Positions 6,690-12,687 are shown, numbered from the stretch's first letter. The stretch: DNA of 12,687 bases from CALVUP01 sp964422195 (GCA_964422195.1 CAYRAF010000034.1:1-12687), one strand, 5' to 3'. Notes: generated from the sequence alone by a model not told the origin. Translations and numbers: made by a program.

Positions 6690-7424
6690 CTAATAAAATC
6701 CTTTTTGATACATTTTTTGCTTAACTTTTTGTTCTAATTCATACCCACTATATTTTTTTGATAATTTTGAATATAATTTATCGTATTCTTTTTGCTTGAT
6801 ACTACTATCATCAATACTATCTAGTAGATATAGTAATTGATTTATATATGTTTTAGTATAGCCTAAATTATTTAACTCAATAGACACTTTTTGTTTTAAA
6901 TTATTTTTGCTCTTATTCTTATTAGTTTTTATAGCTTTATTAATAAGTTTTTCTATTCTAGAAAGTTCTAATTCTTCGTTAAACTTTTCTATATATTTAT
7001 CAATTGTAGTTTTATCTATTTTATTTTTTAATAATTCAGTTTTTATTTTATATGGGCCATAATTTGAAAAATTAATTTTATCATTAATATAAGCTTCAGT
7101 ATATATATTATCATTAATATATCCTTGTTTTTCTAATAATTTAATAACATCATTTATAATATCATCATCATAATTTTGCTTCTTTAAATATGTAAAAACT
7201 TCATATCTAGATCTTAATCTTGTTTTTAAATATTTTAGTGCTACATCATATATTAAATACTTAATATTTTCATTTTCTAATTTCATTAGTTGTTTTTCCG
7301 TTATACTTTTAGTAATTAACAAATTATGCTTTAATATTAAATCCTCATGTAACATTGTTTCTTTATTTTCTAAAATAATCTTGTATTGACCATTTTTATA
7401 TTTTTTAAAAGATTTTATTTTCAC
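6690..7424 (-). CDS. recX: RecX, regulator of RecA
   Basis: This 244-residue protein has the RecX architecture of tandem three-helix repeats and inhibits or tunes RecA filaments. Family marks are ALKYLKTRLRSRYEVFTYLK, the following helix ending KLLEKQGYINDNIY, SNYGPYKIKTELLKNKI, and the C-terminal repeat ending in YSGYELEQKVKQKMYQKGF. The size is close to the Bacillus form (about 264). The start is GTG 7424, whose GGTGGTGAT site lies immediately ahead. A longer in-frame TTG at 7478 is actually part of the -35 box, so it is not a start. The gene is monocistronic. It lies directly downstream of rpoZ, with rpoZ's terminator and its own promoter interlocked. The stop is TAG, the only non-TAA stop seen in the window. 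Confidence 0.9.
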   Translation of the reverse strand: MKIKSFKKYKNGQYKIILENKETMLHEDLILKHNLLITKSITEKQLMKLENENIKYLIYDVALKYLKTRLRSRYEVFTYLKKQNYDDDIINDVIKLLEKQGYINDNIYTEAYINDKINFSNYGPYKIKTELLKNKIDKTTIDKYIEKFNEELELSRIEKLINKAIKTNKNKSKNNLKQKVSIELNNLGYTKTYINQLLYLLDSIDDSSIKQKEYDKLYSKLSKKYSGYELEQKVKQKMYQKGFY

Positions 7425-7448
7425 ATAATCACCACCATGTCTATATAT

Positions 7449-7478
7449 ATTATAACATTCATAATTATATTTCCACAA
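7449..7478 (-). promoter_or_regulatory. Promoter of recX
   Basis: TTGTGG (7473-7478), an 18-base spacer and a perfect TATAAT (7449-7454) are read on the minus strand. The predicted start is near 7442, about 18 bases before GTG. The -35 begins inside the T-tract of the rpoZ terminator. Confidence 0.6.
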
Positions 7479-7506
7479 ATAAAAAAGATTAAGTATTCTT
7501 AATCTT
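7478..7506 (-). terminator. Terminator of rpoZ
   Basis: On the minus strand a 9-bp stem (AAGATTAAG with CTTAATCTT) and 4-base loop are followed by TTTTATTTG. The rpoZ stop codon (7499-7501) lies inside the stem, and the tail merges with the recX -35. Confidence 0.75.
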
Positions 7507-7705
7507 CATTACTTTTTAATATAATCTTCTTTTCCACTATTTCTTCTAATGCTCTTCCAATATTTTTACTTGATACATAATCAGCTTCATCTATTTGATA
7601 GTTATGTTCATGAAACATTTCTTTACTTCTCCTCGCAGCTATATGAACAAGTCTATATTTAGAATCTACTATATTTAATAGTTTGTCTATTGAAGGATAT
7701 ATCAC
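7499..7705 (-). CDS. rpoZ: RpoZ, RNA polymerase omega subunit
   Basis: This small (68-residue) omega subunit stabilises the beta-prime subunit. It shows the family start IYPSIDKLL, then DSKYRLVHIAARRSKEM (family DSKYTLVxxxAxRAREL), and the closing IGRALEEIVEKKI. I chose GTG 7705, giving M-IYPSID, the usual N-terminus. The AGGGAGA site (7715-7721) is about ten bases ahead of it, whereas an in-frame GTG at 7714 abuts that site. It lies 85 bases downstream of the PRPP synthetase, with no clear terminator between them, so the two may share a transcript. Weak promoter-like sequences and a direct repeat also sit in that gap. In many Firmicutes rpoZ follows gmk; here it does not. Confidence 0.93.
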   Translation of the reverse strand: MIYPSIDKLLNIVDSKYRLVHIAARRSKEMFHEHNYQIDEADYVSSKNIGRALEEIVEKKIILKSNED

Positions 7706-7734
7706 TCTAATCACTCTCCCTATTTTAAGGATAT

Positions 7735-7765
7735 ATTGTTTTACATATTAAATCAATAGTTTTAC
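7735..7765. repeat. Direct repeat ahead of rpoZ, 21-base period
   Basis: GTTTTACA occurs at 7738-7745 and 7759-7766 (plus-strand reading), each preceded by AT plus one base, exactly 21 bases apart or two helical turns. This could be a binding site for a dimeric or cooperative regulator controlling rpoZ, or chance in AT-rich DNA. Confidence 0.3.
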
Positions 7766-7790
7766 AATAATTAGACAAATATTGACAACA

Positions 7791-8939
7791 TTATTTTACG
7801 TCTCCAGGCTTTAGAATTTTCTTTTCAAGTAGTTTTATGCATTCTCCATCTTTCCTTAGTATTGGAGATATAGGTTCATCATTATGAATTTTATAGATTA
7901 AATCAGCAAAAATTTCCGAACAATTGCATACAGTCAACCATGGCTCATTTTTATATTCTTCTGGAATATAGGTTAAATTTGTTGTAAACACTCTAGAAAA
8001 TAAACCTTGCTCATAATATTTTCTAAACTCTTCAATACCTTGTGTAAATAAAGCAAAAGTAACCATAACATATATGTTTTTAACTCCTCTTTTAATAAGC
8101 TCATCCATACACGTAAACATACTTCCACCGCTAGAAATCATATCATCTGTTATAATCGCTGTACAGCCATCTAAATTATCACTACCACAATATTCATGAC
8201 CAATTATAGGATTTTTTCCACCCTCAACCACATTATAATCTCTTTGTTTAACAAAACTTCCAGCTTGCATATATACATATTCAGAATTAAGAGAATTAAG
8301 ATATATATTTCTCCTATTAACTGCTCCATTATCAGGAGCTACTATAACAAATTTTTTTAATTGATCTTCGGGTGTACTTTCTATAAAAGCAGTTAAAAGA
8401 TCATCTGAACTAAATAAATTAATAAACTCAGCATTTCTTAAAGCATGTTCTACTCCTTTATCATGAGCATCATCTGTAATAATATTGCTTACATGATAAA
8501 AATCATCTAGTATTCCAAGCTTCTTTCCACAAAATAAATTTTCCCTTAAATTTCTTCTATGTTGACGTCCTCCATATAAAAGAGGCATGATTGTATTTAT
8601 TCTTTTTGGTTGATTATTACAAGCGCCTATTATATCTTCCATTTGAGTAAACCAATCATTTGGACTCATATGATTAGTAAATCCCCTCATTTGATATTCA
8701 ATAGAATAATTACAAACATCTGTTAAAGTATAGACATCCATTCCCCTAACAGTATCATGAAGTTCAACTTTCATATGACCATCTTCAAAAAATCTTTCAA
8801 TTATTGGTAATTTAAAAGTATATTCTTCTTTATTTAGATGAAACATATCAAGCAAGTGTTCATCAATTTTATCTCCTAATTCTAGTGCTGATGAAGACAC
8901 TATTAAACGTAAATTAGGATCTGCTAATTTCTTTTCCAT
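7791..8939 (-). CDS. prs: Ribose-phosphate pyrophosphokinase, long-form (PRPP synthetase)
   Basis: This 382-residue enzyme is expected to make PRPP from ribose 5-phosphate and ATP for nucleotide, His and Trp synthesis. Family marks are TVRGMDVY at 63-70, MPLLYGGRQHRR at 118-129 (family PYxxYxRQDRK), an Asp/His metal pair in DDAHD near 156-160, VAPDNGAVNRR at 200-210, the catalytic-loop pair K231/R233 in KQRDY, and the PRPP loop ITDDMISSGGSM at 263-274. Usual Prs proteins are about 315 residues. The extra length is spread through the N-terminal domain and a C-terminal tail, as in the divergent long forms I recall from some Clostridia-like bacteria. The catalytic residues look intact. The start is ATG 8939, with GGGAGG six bases ahead. 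Any transcript reaching it must pass a terminator-like hairpin in the leader. Confidence 0.88.
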   Translation of the reverse strand: MEKKLADPNLRLIVSSSALELGDKIDEHLLDMFHLNKEEYTFKLPIIERFFEDGHMKVELHDTVRGMDVYTLTDVCNYSIEYQMRGFTNHMSPNDWFTQMEDIIGACNNQPKRINTIMPLLYGGRQHRRNLRENLFCGKKLGILDDFYHVSNIITDDAHDKGVEHALRNAEFINLFSSDDLLTAFIESTPEDQLKKFVIVAPDNGAVNRRNIYLNSLNSEYVYMQAGSFVKQRDYNVVEGGKNPIIGHEYCGSDNLDGCTAIITDDMISSGGSMFTCMDELIKRGVKNIYVMVTFALFTQGIEEFRKYYEQGLFSRVFTTNLTYIPEEYKNEPWLTVCNCSEIFADLIYKIHNDEPISPILRKDGECIKLLEKKILKPGDVK

Positions 8940-8951
8940 AACAAACCTCCC

Positions 8952-8983
8952 AAAATAAAAACTAGTACACCAAAAGTACTAGT
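8952..8983 (-). terminator. Terminator-like hairpin (candidate attenuator) before prs
   Basis: On the minus strand ACTAGTAC pairs with GTACTAGT (8-bp stem, 7-base loop), followed by TTTTATTTT and then at once the GGGAGG ribosome site of prs. The bases AGTACTAGTACT at 8975-8986 are also a perfect 12-base palindrome that includes part of the stem, so a competing fold is possible. Confidence 0.5.
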
Positions 8984-8984
8984 A

Positions 8985-9041
8985 CTAATTTGTAGTAACT
9001 ATTAATACATTATTAATTTTTTTTGAACAACAATTACGCAT
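8985..9041 (-). CDS. Possible 18-codon leader peptide ahead of prs
   Basis: ATG 9041 follows GGTGGT at a spacing of about four bases and opens MRNCCSKKINNVLIVTTN, stopping with TAG (8985-8987) on the flank of the hairpin. Its site is of the GGTGGT kind used by the kinase, recX and SDR genes. No single amino acid dominates, so a classic attenuation peptide is not obvious. The predicted transcript start is only about ten bases upstream. It may be an accidental ORF. Confidence 0.3.
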   Translation of the reverse strand: MRNCCSKKINNVLIVTTN

Positions 9042-9057
9042 TACTACCACCAATTTA

Positions 9058-9086
9058 AATATAACACTATTTATAAACTCATTCAA
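9058..9086 (-). promoter_or_regulatory. Promoter of prs
   Basis: TTGAAT (9081-9086), a 17-base spacer and TATATT (9058-9063) are read on the minus strand, giving a leader of roughly 112 bases before the prs ATG. No promoter can fit between the hairpin and the ribosome site. Confidence 0.55.
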
Positions 9087-9119
9087 GATAATTAACATAA
9101 TTTTACAAAAATAATACAC

Positions 9120-10418
9120 TTAACTATAAATAGCAAAAATAGCACCTATAATAAATCCTAATATTATACAACAGATTACTACTATCATACTTTGTTGTAA
9201 AATAGTAGCATATCCTGCAGAGCTATTATTCACAGTTGAAGTACTATCCATTACATCTTTTACTATATTTTTTAAATTTTTGATATTCAAATCAACAATG
9301 CCACTATACCAAACAGAATCTTTCTCAGTTAAATATGTATTAATAATATTCATAATATTATTATTAACTTCTTTATTATTAATAAATTTATAAACAAAAT
9401 CTTTTACTTCATCCATATAATATTTTATTAATACTTTAATTAATTTTTCTCTATTAACTATTTTCATTAAAAACCTAGTAGAATTTTTATTTAAATGCTC
9501 TTCATCAATAACACAACCATTATCATAAAGAGGCGCTAAAGAAACTTTATCTTTTTTATCAACAATAATACCCACATTTTCACTATTACGATCCATTTGA
9601 TTTGTTATAAAATCAAATATTATCATGTTCAAATAGTCTTTTTTAAATTTAGATTTTTCCTCTTCAGTCATATCATATTCTTCAAAAACAATATTATATC
9701 CTAAATCTATAAGTGTTTTTAGTGACATTTCATCTTCAATTACATGATCTTTATCAGATTCAGGAAGAGATATTAATTCTTTAACCCAACCAGAATAATA
9801 ATCATTTGTAAGTGATTTTGCATAATTCTTGTTAATAATTGCCCCAATAGTTTTATTATCTTTAATTTTATCATTAAATATATCAATACTTAATATACCA
9901 GTATTCTTTTTATTATCTTCAACTTTATATATACCAGTGACATTAACTCCTAAATATTTTCCCATCACACTTAAAGCTAAATCAACACTATCAACAAGAT
10001 TACTACTATTAAGCTTTAAATATCCTTTTATACTATCATTTACGGTAACATGAACAGGTTTTGTATAATCATCATCACCTAAGTGCATTTTTTCAATCTT
10101 AACTTTTTTAGAAGAAGATACTCCCTCCTTTTGATAAGTATACATAGTATATTCAACTATATCTTCATCAACAGATTTTTTATTATCTTTAATTTCTGCT
10201 TTAGACTTTGCTTTTTCCTGTTTTAAACTCTTATTATATTTTTTTTCTAGCTTAGAAACTTCATAATTTATTTGATTCTCAATATCTTTTAGCTTTTTAT
10301 CACTAGAAATAAATTTTTTCTTTAAAGCCTCTATATCTTCAATTTTTAGAAATTTGTTATTAATAACAATATTATCTATTAAAGATTTTATAGTTGTCTG
10401 TTTTAATACTTTATCCAT
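9120..10418 (-). CDS. HipA/CtkA-like protein kinase with coiled coil and C-terminal membrane anchor
   Basis: This is a 432-residue putative Ser/Thr kinase. Residues about 20-80 are Lys/Glu-rich and coiled-coil-like. The N-lobe appears at 131-181: GYLKLNSS with a candidate ATP lysine K135, a helix DLALSVMGKYLGV, and a hinge-like GILSIDIF. The catalytic segment is FDFITNQMDRNSENVG, with D276 and N281. The metal site is LAPLYDNG, with D299 in the DFG position. These last two blocks are the HipA/CtkA pattern. Residues 410-430 form one hydrophobic helix at the very C-terminus, so the kinase is likely tail-anchored with its catalytic part in the cytosol. No HipB-like antitoxin or HipA N-terminal domain is present. 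It begins one base after the Cys-rich gene, whose last codons hold its AGGTGG site. The target is unknown. Confidence 0.8.
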   Translation of the reverse strand: MDKVLKQTTIKSLIDNIVINNKFLKIEDIEALKKKFISSDKKLKDIENQINYEVSKLEKKYNKSLKQEKAKSKAEIKDNKKSVDEDIVEYTMYTYQKEGVSSSKKVKIEKMHLGDDDYTKPVHVTVNDSIKGYLKLNSSNLVDSVDLALSVMGKYLGVNVTGIYKVEDNKKNTGILSIDIFNDKIKDNKTIGAIINKNYAKSLTNDYYSGWVKELISLPESDKDHVIEDEMSLKTLIDLGYNIVFEEYDMTEEEKSKFKKDYLNMIIFDFITNQMDRNSENVGIIVDKKDKVSLAPLYDNGCVIDEEHLNKNSTRFLMKIVNREKLIKVLIKYYMDEVKDFVYKFINNKEVNNNIMNIINTYLTEKDSVWYSGIVDLNIKNLKNIVKDVMDSTSTVNNSSAGYATILQQSMIVVICCIILGFIIGAIFAIYS

Positions 10419-10419
10419 A

Positions 10420-11043
10420 TTACCACCTATATTTTATTAATTTTTCTATTACCTCATCTTTTGGTGTAAATATTGTATATGCTAATACTTCTTTCTGTCT
10501 TAAACTAAAGAAATACTTAAGTAAAGGTATATCTCTAACTCTAAACTTTATTCCTTTTTTCTTAAGTGATGGGCAAGTAAATAGTTTACATGCCATACAT
10601 TTAATACTACATCTACCACCAACTAAATACTTACAAGTTCCTCTATCTCTACCATTACAACATCCACAAGATTTTTCAAATTTCTTATTTCTATCACCCA
10701 AACATTTATTATTTTTAAATTCACATAGATTTTTACCATAAAAATTACTATCCAAATAATCACAAACAACATCATATATATATTCATATCTTTCCTTTTT
10801 ATTTTTTATATTTAATGCTTTTTCTAGATGATATAGATTTATTATTCTTTCATCTTTTTCTTTTTTAATATCAATATTTTTATTATTAATAGTTATCTTG
10901 ATATTATTCTTTTTTCTACAGATAAATCTTAACTTTTTGATAGTATGTAAAAAATCTTGATATTTATCATTATCTAGTGGTAATTCAAAATTTATTGTTA
11001 TAAGATTATTTTTTTTACATTTGTTTATTTCCTTATATTTCAT
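10420..11043 (-). CDS. Cysteine-rich hypothetical protein, probable metal or Fe-S binder
   Basis: This 207-residue protein has 13 cysteines, ten of them between 107 and 157: C107, C114, C126, C128, C129, C137, C145, C149, C152 and C157. The core reads CKYLVGGRCSIKCMACKLF, continuing with TCPSL. I recall similar uncharacterised proteins with a CKLFTC block in Clostridia-like genomes, but no assigned function. Upstream lies a Lys/Asn-rich domain of about 100 residues. Downstream is a hydrophobic helix (DIPLLKYFFSLRQKEVLAY) that looks like packing rather than a membrane span. The cysteine spacing suits several zinc sites or an Fe-S cluster. It heads a two-gene unit with the kinase: the stop is one base before the kinase ATG, and its last residues YRW encode the kinase ribosome site. 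A strong promoter precedes it. Confidence 0.85.
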   Translation of the reverse strand: MKYKEINKCKKNNLITINFELPLDNDKYQDFLHTIKKLRFICRKKNNIKITINNKNIDIKKEKDERIINLYHLEKALNIKNKKERYEYIYDVVCDYLDSNFYGKNLCEFKNNKCLGDRNKKFEKSCGCCNGRDRGTCKYLVGGRCSIKCMACKLFTCPSLKKKGIKFRVRDIPLLKYFFSLRQKEVLAYTIFTPKDEVIEKLIKYRW

Positions 11044-11074
11044 ACTACCACTATCCTTATTCTACTCTAATATA

Positions 11075-11103
11075 AGTATAGAATTTTATATATACTTTGT
11101 CAA
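11075..11103 (-). promoter_or_regulatory. Strong promoter of the Cys-rich/kinase unit
   Basis: A perfect TTGACA (11098-11103), a 17-base spacer and TATACT (11075-11080) are read on the minus strand; this is the best consensus match in the window. The -35 begins within the T-tract of the SDR terminator. Confidence 0.8.
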
Positions 11104-11127
11104 ATAAAAAGTAGGTATTACCTACTT
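11101..11127 (-). terminator. Terminator of the SDR gene
   Basis: On the minus strand AAGTAGGT pairs with ACCTACTT (8 bp, 3-base loop), followed by TTTATTTG. The SDR stop codon (11126-11128) overlaps the stem, and the tail runs into the next promoter. Confidence 0.7.
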
Positions 11128-11878
11128 ATTTATCTTTTTTCATTTGAATTTTATAAACTGTTTTCATTATTCTTCTATCAGATAAAAACTTACCAAAAAA
11201 TCTAGCCAGTTTAAATTTAGTTCCTGGGACAATAACCATCTTTCTTTTAAACATTTGATCAATAGCATATCTTGCAACATATTCACTTGTAAGTGGTTTA
11301 ACTGCAAATTTTACACCTGCGACATTATTAAAATTAGTATCTACTGGGCCTGGACACAAGCAACTAACTTGCACATTTGATTTACTCTTTCTAAGCTCTT
11401 CATTTATAGCTTCTGATAATCTAAGTACATAAGCTTTAGTTGCATAATATGTAGCCATTAATGGACCAGGTTGAAATGCTGCGGAACTAGCAACATTTAA
11501 AATATATCCTTTGTTTCTTTGTTTCATCTCTTTAACATATAATTTGGTTAAAATATGTACAGCTTTAACATTAACATCTATCATATTAATTTCTTTAGAT
11601 AACTCTGTCGTAGCAAATGCACCAAAAACTCCAAACCCAGCATTATTAATTAAAACATCTATTTCTTCACCACGTGTTGCGATAAATAATTCTTTTATTT
11701 TCTTTTCATCTGCTAAATCAATTGCAATAATCCTTACTTTAGTTGATAAAGTATCTTTTAAGTATTCAAGTTTTTCTACATTTCTAGCAACTAGTATCAA
11801 ATCATAACCTAATGATGACATGTACTTTGCCATTTCATAACCTATTCCAGAAGATGCACCTGTGATTAAAGCTTTCAT
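11126..11878 (-). CDS. Short-chain dehydrogenase/reductase (classical SDR)
   Basis: This is a 250-residue NAD(P)-dependent oxidoreductase. Marks are the cofactor loop TGASSGIG at 6-13, the acidic-pocket region DLAD, NNAG at 78-81, active-site N103 in DVNVKA, S131 in NVASSAAF, and Y144/K148 in YYATK, then CPGPVDT at about 175-181. An Arg after the second strand (VARN) suggests a preference for NADPH. The C-terminal basic tail (FKLARFFGKFLSDRRIMK) is amphipathic and may touch the membrane, as in DltE/YqjQ-like members. The substrate cannot be read. The start is ATG 11878 with AGGTGGTGA just ahead; an in-frame extension of 18 residues overlaps the upstream terminator and promoter and is not used. 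The gene has its own extended -10 promoter. Confidence 0.92.
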   Translation of the reverse strand: MKALITGASSGIGYEMAKYMSSLGYDLILVARNVEKLEYLKDTLSTKVRIIAIDLADEKKIKELFIATRGEEIDVLINNAGFGVFGAFATTELSKEINMIDVNVKAVHILTKLYVKEMKQRNKGYILNVASSAAFQPGPLMATYYATKAYVLRLSEAINEELRKSKSNVQVSCLCPGPVDTNFNNVAGVKFAVKPLTSEYVARYAIDQMFKRKMVIVPGTKFKLARFFGKFLSDRRIMKTVYKIQMKKDK

Positions 11879-11897
11879 ATTATCACCACCTATTATT

Positions 11898-11906
11898 ATT
11901 ATAGCA
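11898..11906 (-). promoter_or_regulatory. Extended -10 promoter of the SDR gene
   Basis: TGCTATAAT on the minus strand is a perfect -10 with the extended TGn motif and no good -35. The predicted start is near 11891, at the ribosome site itself, so the leader would be about 13 bases. Confidence 0.55.
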
Positions 11907-11912
11907 TAATTT

Positions 11913-11945
11913 AAAAAAATTAAAAGACACATTACTGTGTCTTTT
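11913..11945 (-). terminator. Terminator of the membrane-protein gene
   Basis: A 10-bp stem (AAAAGACACA with TGTGTCTTTT) and 4-base loop are followed on the minus strand by AATTTTTTT. The gene's stop codon (11932-11934) occupies the loop. Confidence 0.85.
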
Positions 11946-12645
11946 CTTGTTTAGCCTTAATTTCCTTTAAGTACTTACTTAAAAGCCTATATTCTTCCTT
12001 AGTAAATCCATCTATTAATATTTCATCATTAACTTTATTACTTACTTCCTTAAATTCTTCTTGTGTTTTTTCTATTACTTTTCTTCCTCGTATCGACTTA
12101 ACTATTTTATATATACCAAGTCCAAGTACCCATAAAGCAAAAATAATCATTGTTGTTTCTATCAATACCATCATTTCTTCATTTTGATATATTGCTAAAT
12201 CTGAGTAAACATTTATCTTCTTATTTATAACTACTTGTCCAAGTAGAAATAATAAATATACTATTAGCATATATACACCAATATTAACATTACGTACACT
12301 TATAAGCATTTTTTTAGAAAATAAAGAAACTAAGAATATTCCTGTTGCTACTAAAACCATAATAACATAAGTAGCTAAATTAGGAAAATACACTGTTATA
12401 AATATTCTATTAATTAAATAATCTAAAAAACTTATAAATGAAGATGCATAATTAATAATTAAACACATTAATATAATGAAATATACTATTCTTATTACTC
12501 TTTGTTCCTTTTTATTTATTCTTCTAGAAAACATTAAATAAAGTGCTAGTAAAAAGAATATCAATAATAATAATAAATTTATAATATCCGCAGAAACTAA
12601 TGTTGTTAGTTTTGCAAATACTCTGGCTAGTGTTAATCTCTTCAT
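11932..12645 (-). CDS. Hypothetical five-helix membrane protein
   Basis: I do not recognise this 237-residue protein. Hydrophobic helices lie at about 20-39, 50-72, 88-109, 121-140 and 160-182. They are followed by a cytosolic-looking, charged tail of 55 residues (FTKEEYRLLSKYLKEIK) that may form a coiled coil or a docking helix. The RRINKKEQR loop after helix 1 and the KSIRGRK after helix 5 are positively charged, placing both on the cytosolic side by the positive-inside rule. There are no catalytic motifs or binding-site residues I can name. The AAGGGG site (12655-12660) is about nine bases ahead of ATG. It is followed by a strong terminator and lies upstream of the SDR on the same strand, but the SDR has its own promoter, so a functional link is unproven. 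Confidence 0.85.
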   Translation of the reverse strand: MKRLTLARVFAKLTTLVSADIINLLLLLIFFLLALYLMFSRRINKKEQRVIRIVYFIILMCLIINYASSFISFLDYLINRIFITVYFPNLATYVIMVLVATGIFLVSLFSKKMLISVRNVNIGVYMLIVYLLFLLGQVVINKKINVYSDLAIYQNEEMMVLIETTMIIFALWVLGLGIYKIVKSIRGRKVIEKTQEEFKEVSNKVNDEILIDGFTKEEYRLLSKYLKEIKAKQEKTQ

Positions 12646-12658
12646 CTAACCACACCCC

Positions 12659-12687
12659 TTAATAATTATTTGTACTTTCAAGTTCAA
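12659..12687 (-). promoter_or_regulatory. Weak promoter candidate for the membrane-protein gene
   Basis: TTGAAC (12682-12687), a 17-base spacer and TATTAA (12659-12664) lie at the window edge. The match is moderate, and the -10 overlaps the ribosome site, which makes it doubtful. Confidence 0.2.

Noticed and set aside
7425..7478. Longer RecX start at TTG 7478
   Set aside because: That TTG is part of the -35 hexamer and the -10 lies inside the extension; GTG 7424 has the ribosome site.
9040..9056. T-box-like GGTGGTA near the prs promoter
   Set aside because: A T-box sequence should lie just before the terminator of a long leader; here it is at the very 5' end and reads as a ribosome site. 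No specifier stem fits.
10394..10741. Plus-strand ORF over the Cys-rich and kinase genes
   Set aside because: Antisense shadow. The cysteine-rich protein on the minus strand is a coherent domain with a promoter and ribosome site. The plus-strand ORFs at 9829-10053 and 11511-11807 are shadows for the same reasons.
9120..11043. Classic hipBA toxin-antitoxin pair
   Set aside because: The partner is a cysteine-rich protein with no HTH, it lies upstream, and the kinase lacks the HipA N-terminal domain and has a membrane anchor.
1..12687. CRISPR arrays, tRNA/rRNA genes, insertion sequences, attachment sites
   Set aside because: I found no regularly spaced repeats, cloverleaf-like GC-rich islands, transposase motifs or terminal inverted repeats in the window.
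1..12687. Mycoplasma-type code with TGA as Trp
   Set aside because: Genes are full length under the standard code and Trp is written TGG throughout what I translated.

Overview
The window is very AT-rich and densely coded. The genes (sufCDSUB, recX, rpoZ, a PrsA-type lipoprotein, a HIT protein, PRPP synthetase) and the AGGAGG / GGTGAT ribosome sites point to a low-GC Gram-positive bacterium of the Bacilli/Mollicutes side. It is possibly an uncultured gut lineage, but the exact lineage is my guess. All visible stops are TAA except one TAG, and the genes read through at full length with TGG for Trp, so the standard bacterial code applies.

Layout. (1) 1-4103, minus strand: an iron-sulfur cluster assembly operon in the order sufC, sufD-like, sufS, sufU, an unrecognised 139-residue gene, then sufB, which is cut by the left edge. 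A sigma-A-type promoter lies just before sufC. SufD is about half the usual size, and the 139-residue gene between sufU and sufB is the unexpected member. (2) 4165-4812, minus: a protein built of about four helix-turn-helix-like repeats. It is divergent from a HIT-family gene (4908-5297, plus) and their promoters share -35 bases. (3) 5307-6278, minus: a PrsA-like lipoprotein foldase, convergent with the HIT gene across a two-way terminator. (4) 6422-6641, plus: two tiny one-helix membrane proteins (26 and 39 residues) resembling YjcZ-type proteins, behind a sigma-K-like promoter. (5) 6690-8939, minus: recX, rpoZ and a long-form PRPP synthetase. The synthetase has a leader containing a promoter, an 18-codon ORF and a terminator-like hairpin directly before its ribosome site. 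(6) 9120-11043, minus: a two-gene unit of a cysteine-rich protein and a HipA/CtkA-like kinase with a C-terminal membrane anchor, driven by a strong promoter. (7) 11126-12645, minus: an SDR oxidoreductase and a five-helix membrane protein.

How it works together. The suf genes form one pathway: SufS takes sulfur from cysteine, SufU accepts it, and SufB/SufC/SufD assemble the cluster. The kinase and the cysteine-rich protein are probably translationally coupled and are the best candidate for an undescribed two-part system. The rest is housekeeping.

At the level of gene ends there is a repeated compact design. Stop codons sit inside terminator hairpins, the T-tracts of two of these terminators run into the -35 box of the next gene, and several promoters lie only 10-20 bases ahead of the start codon.
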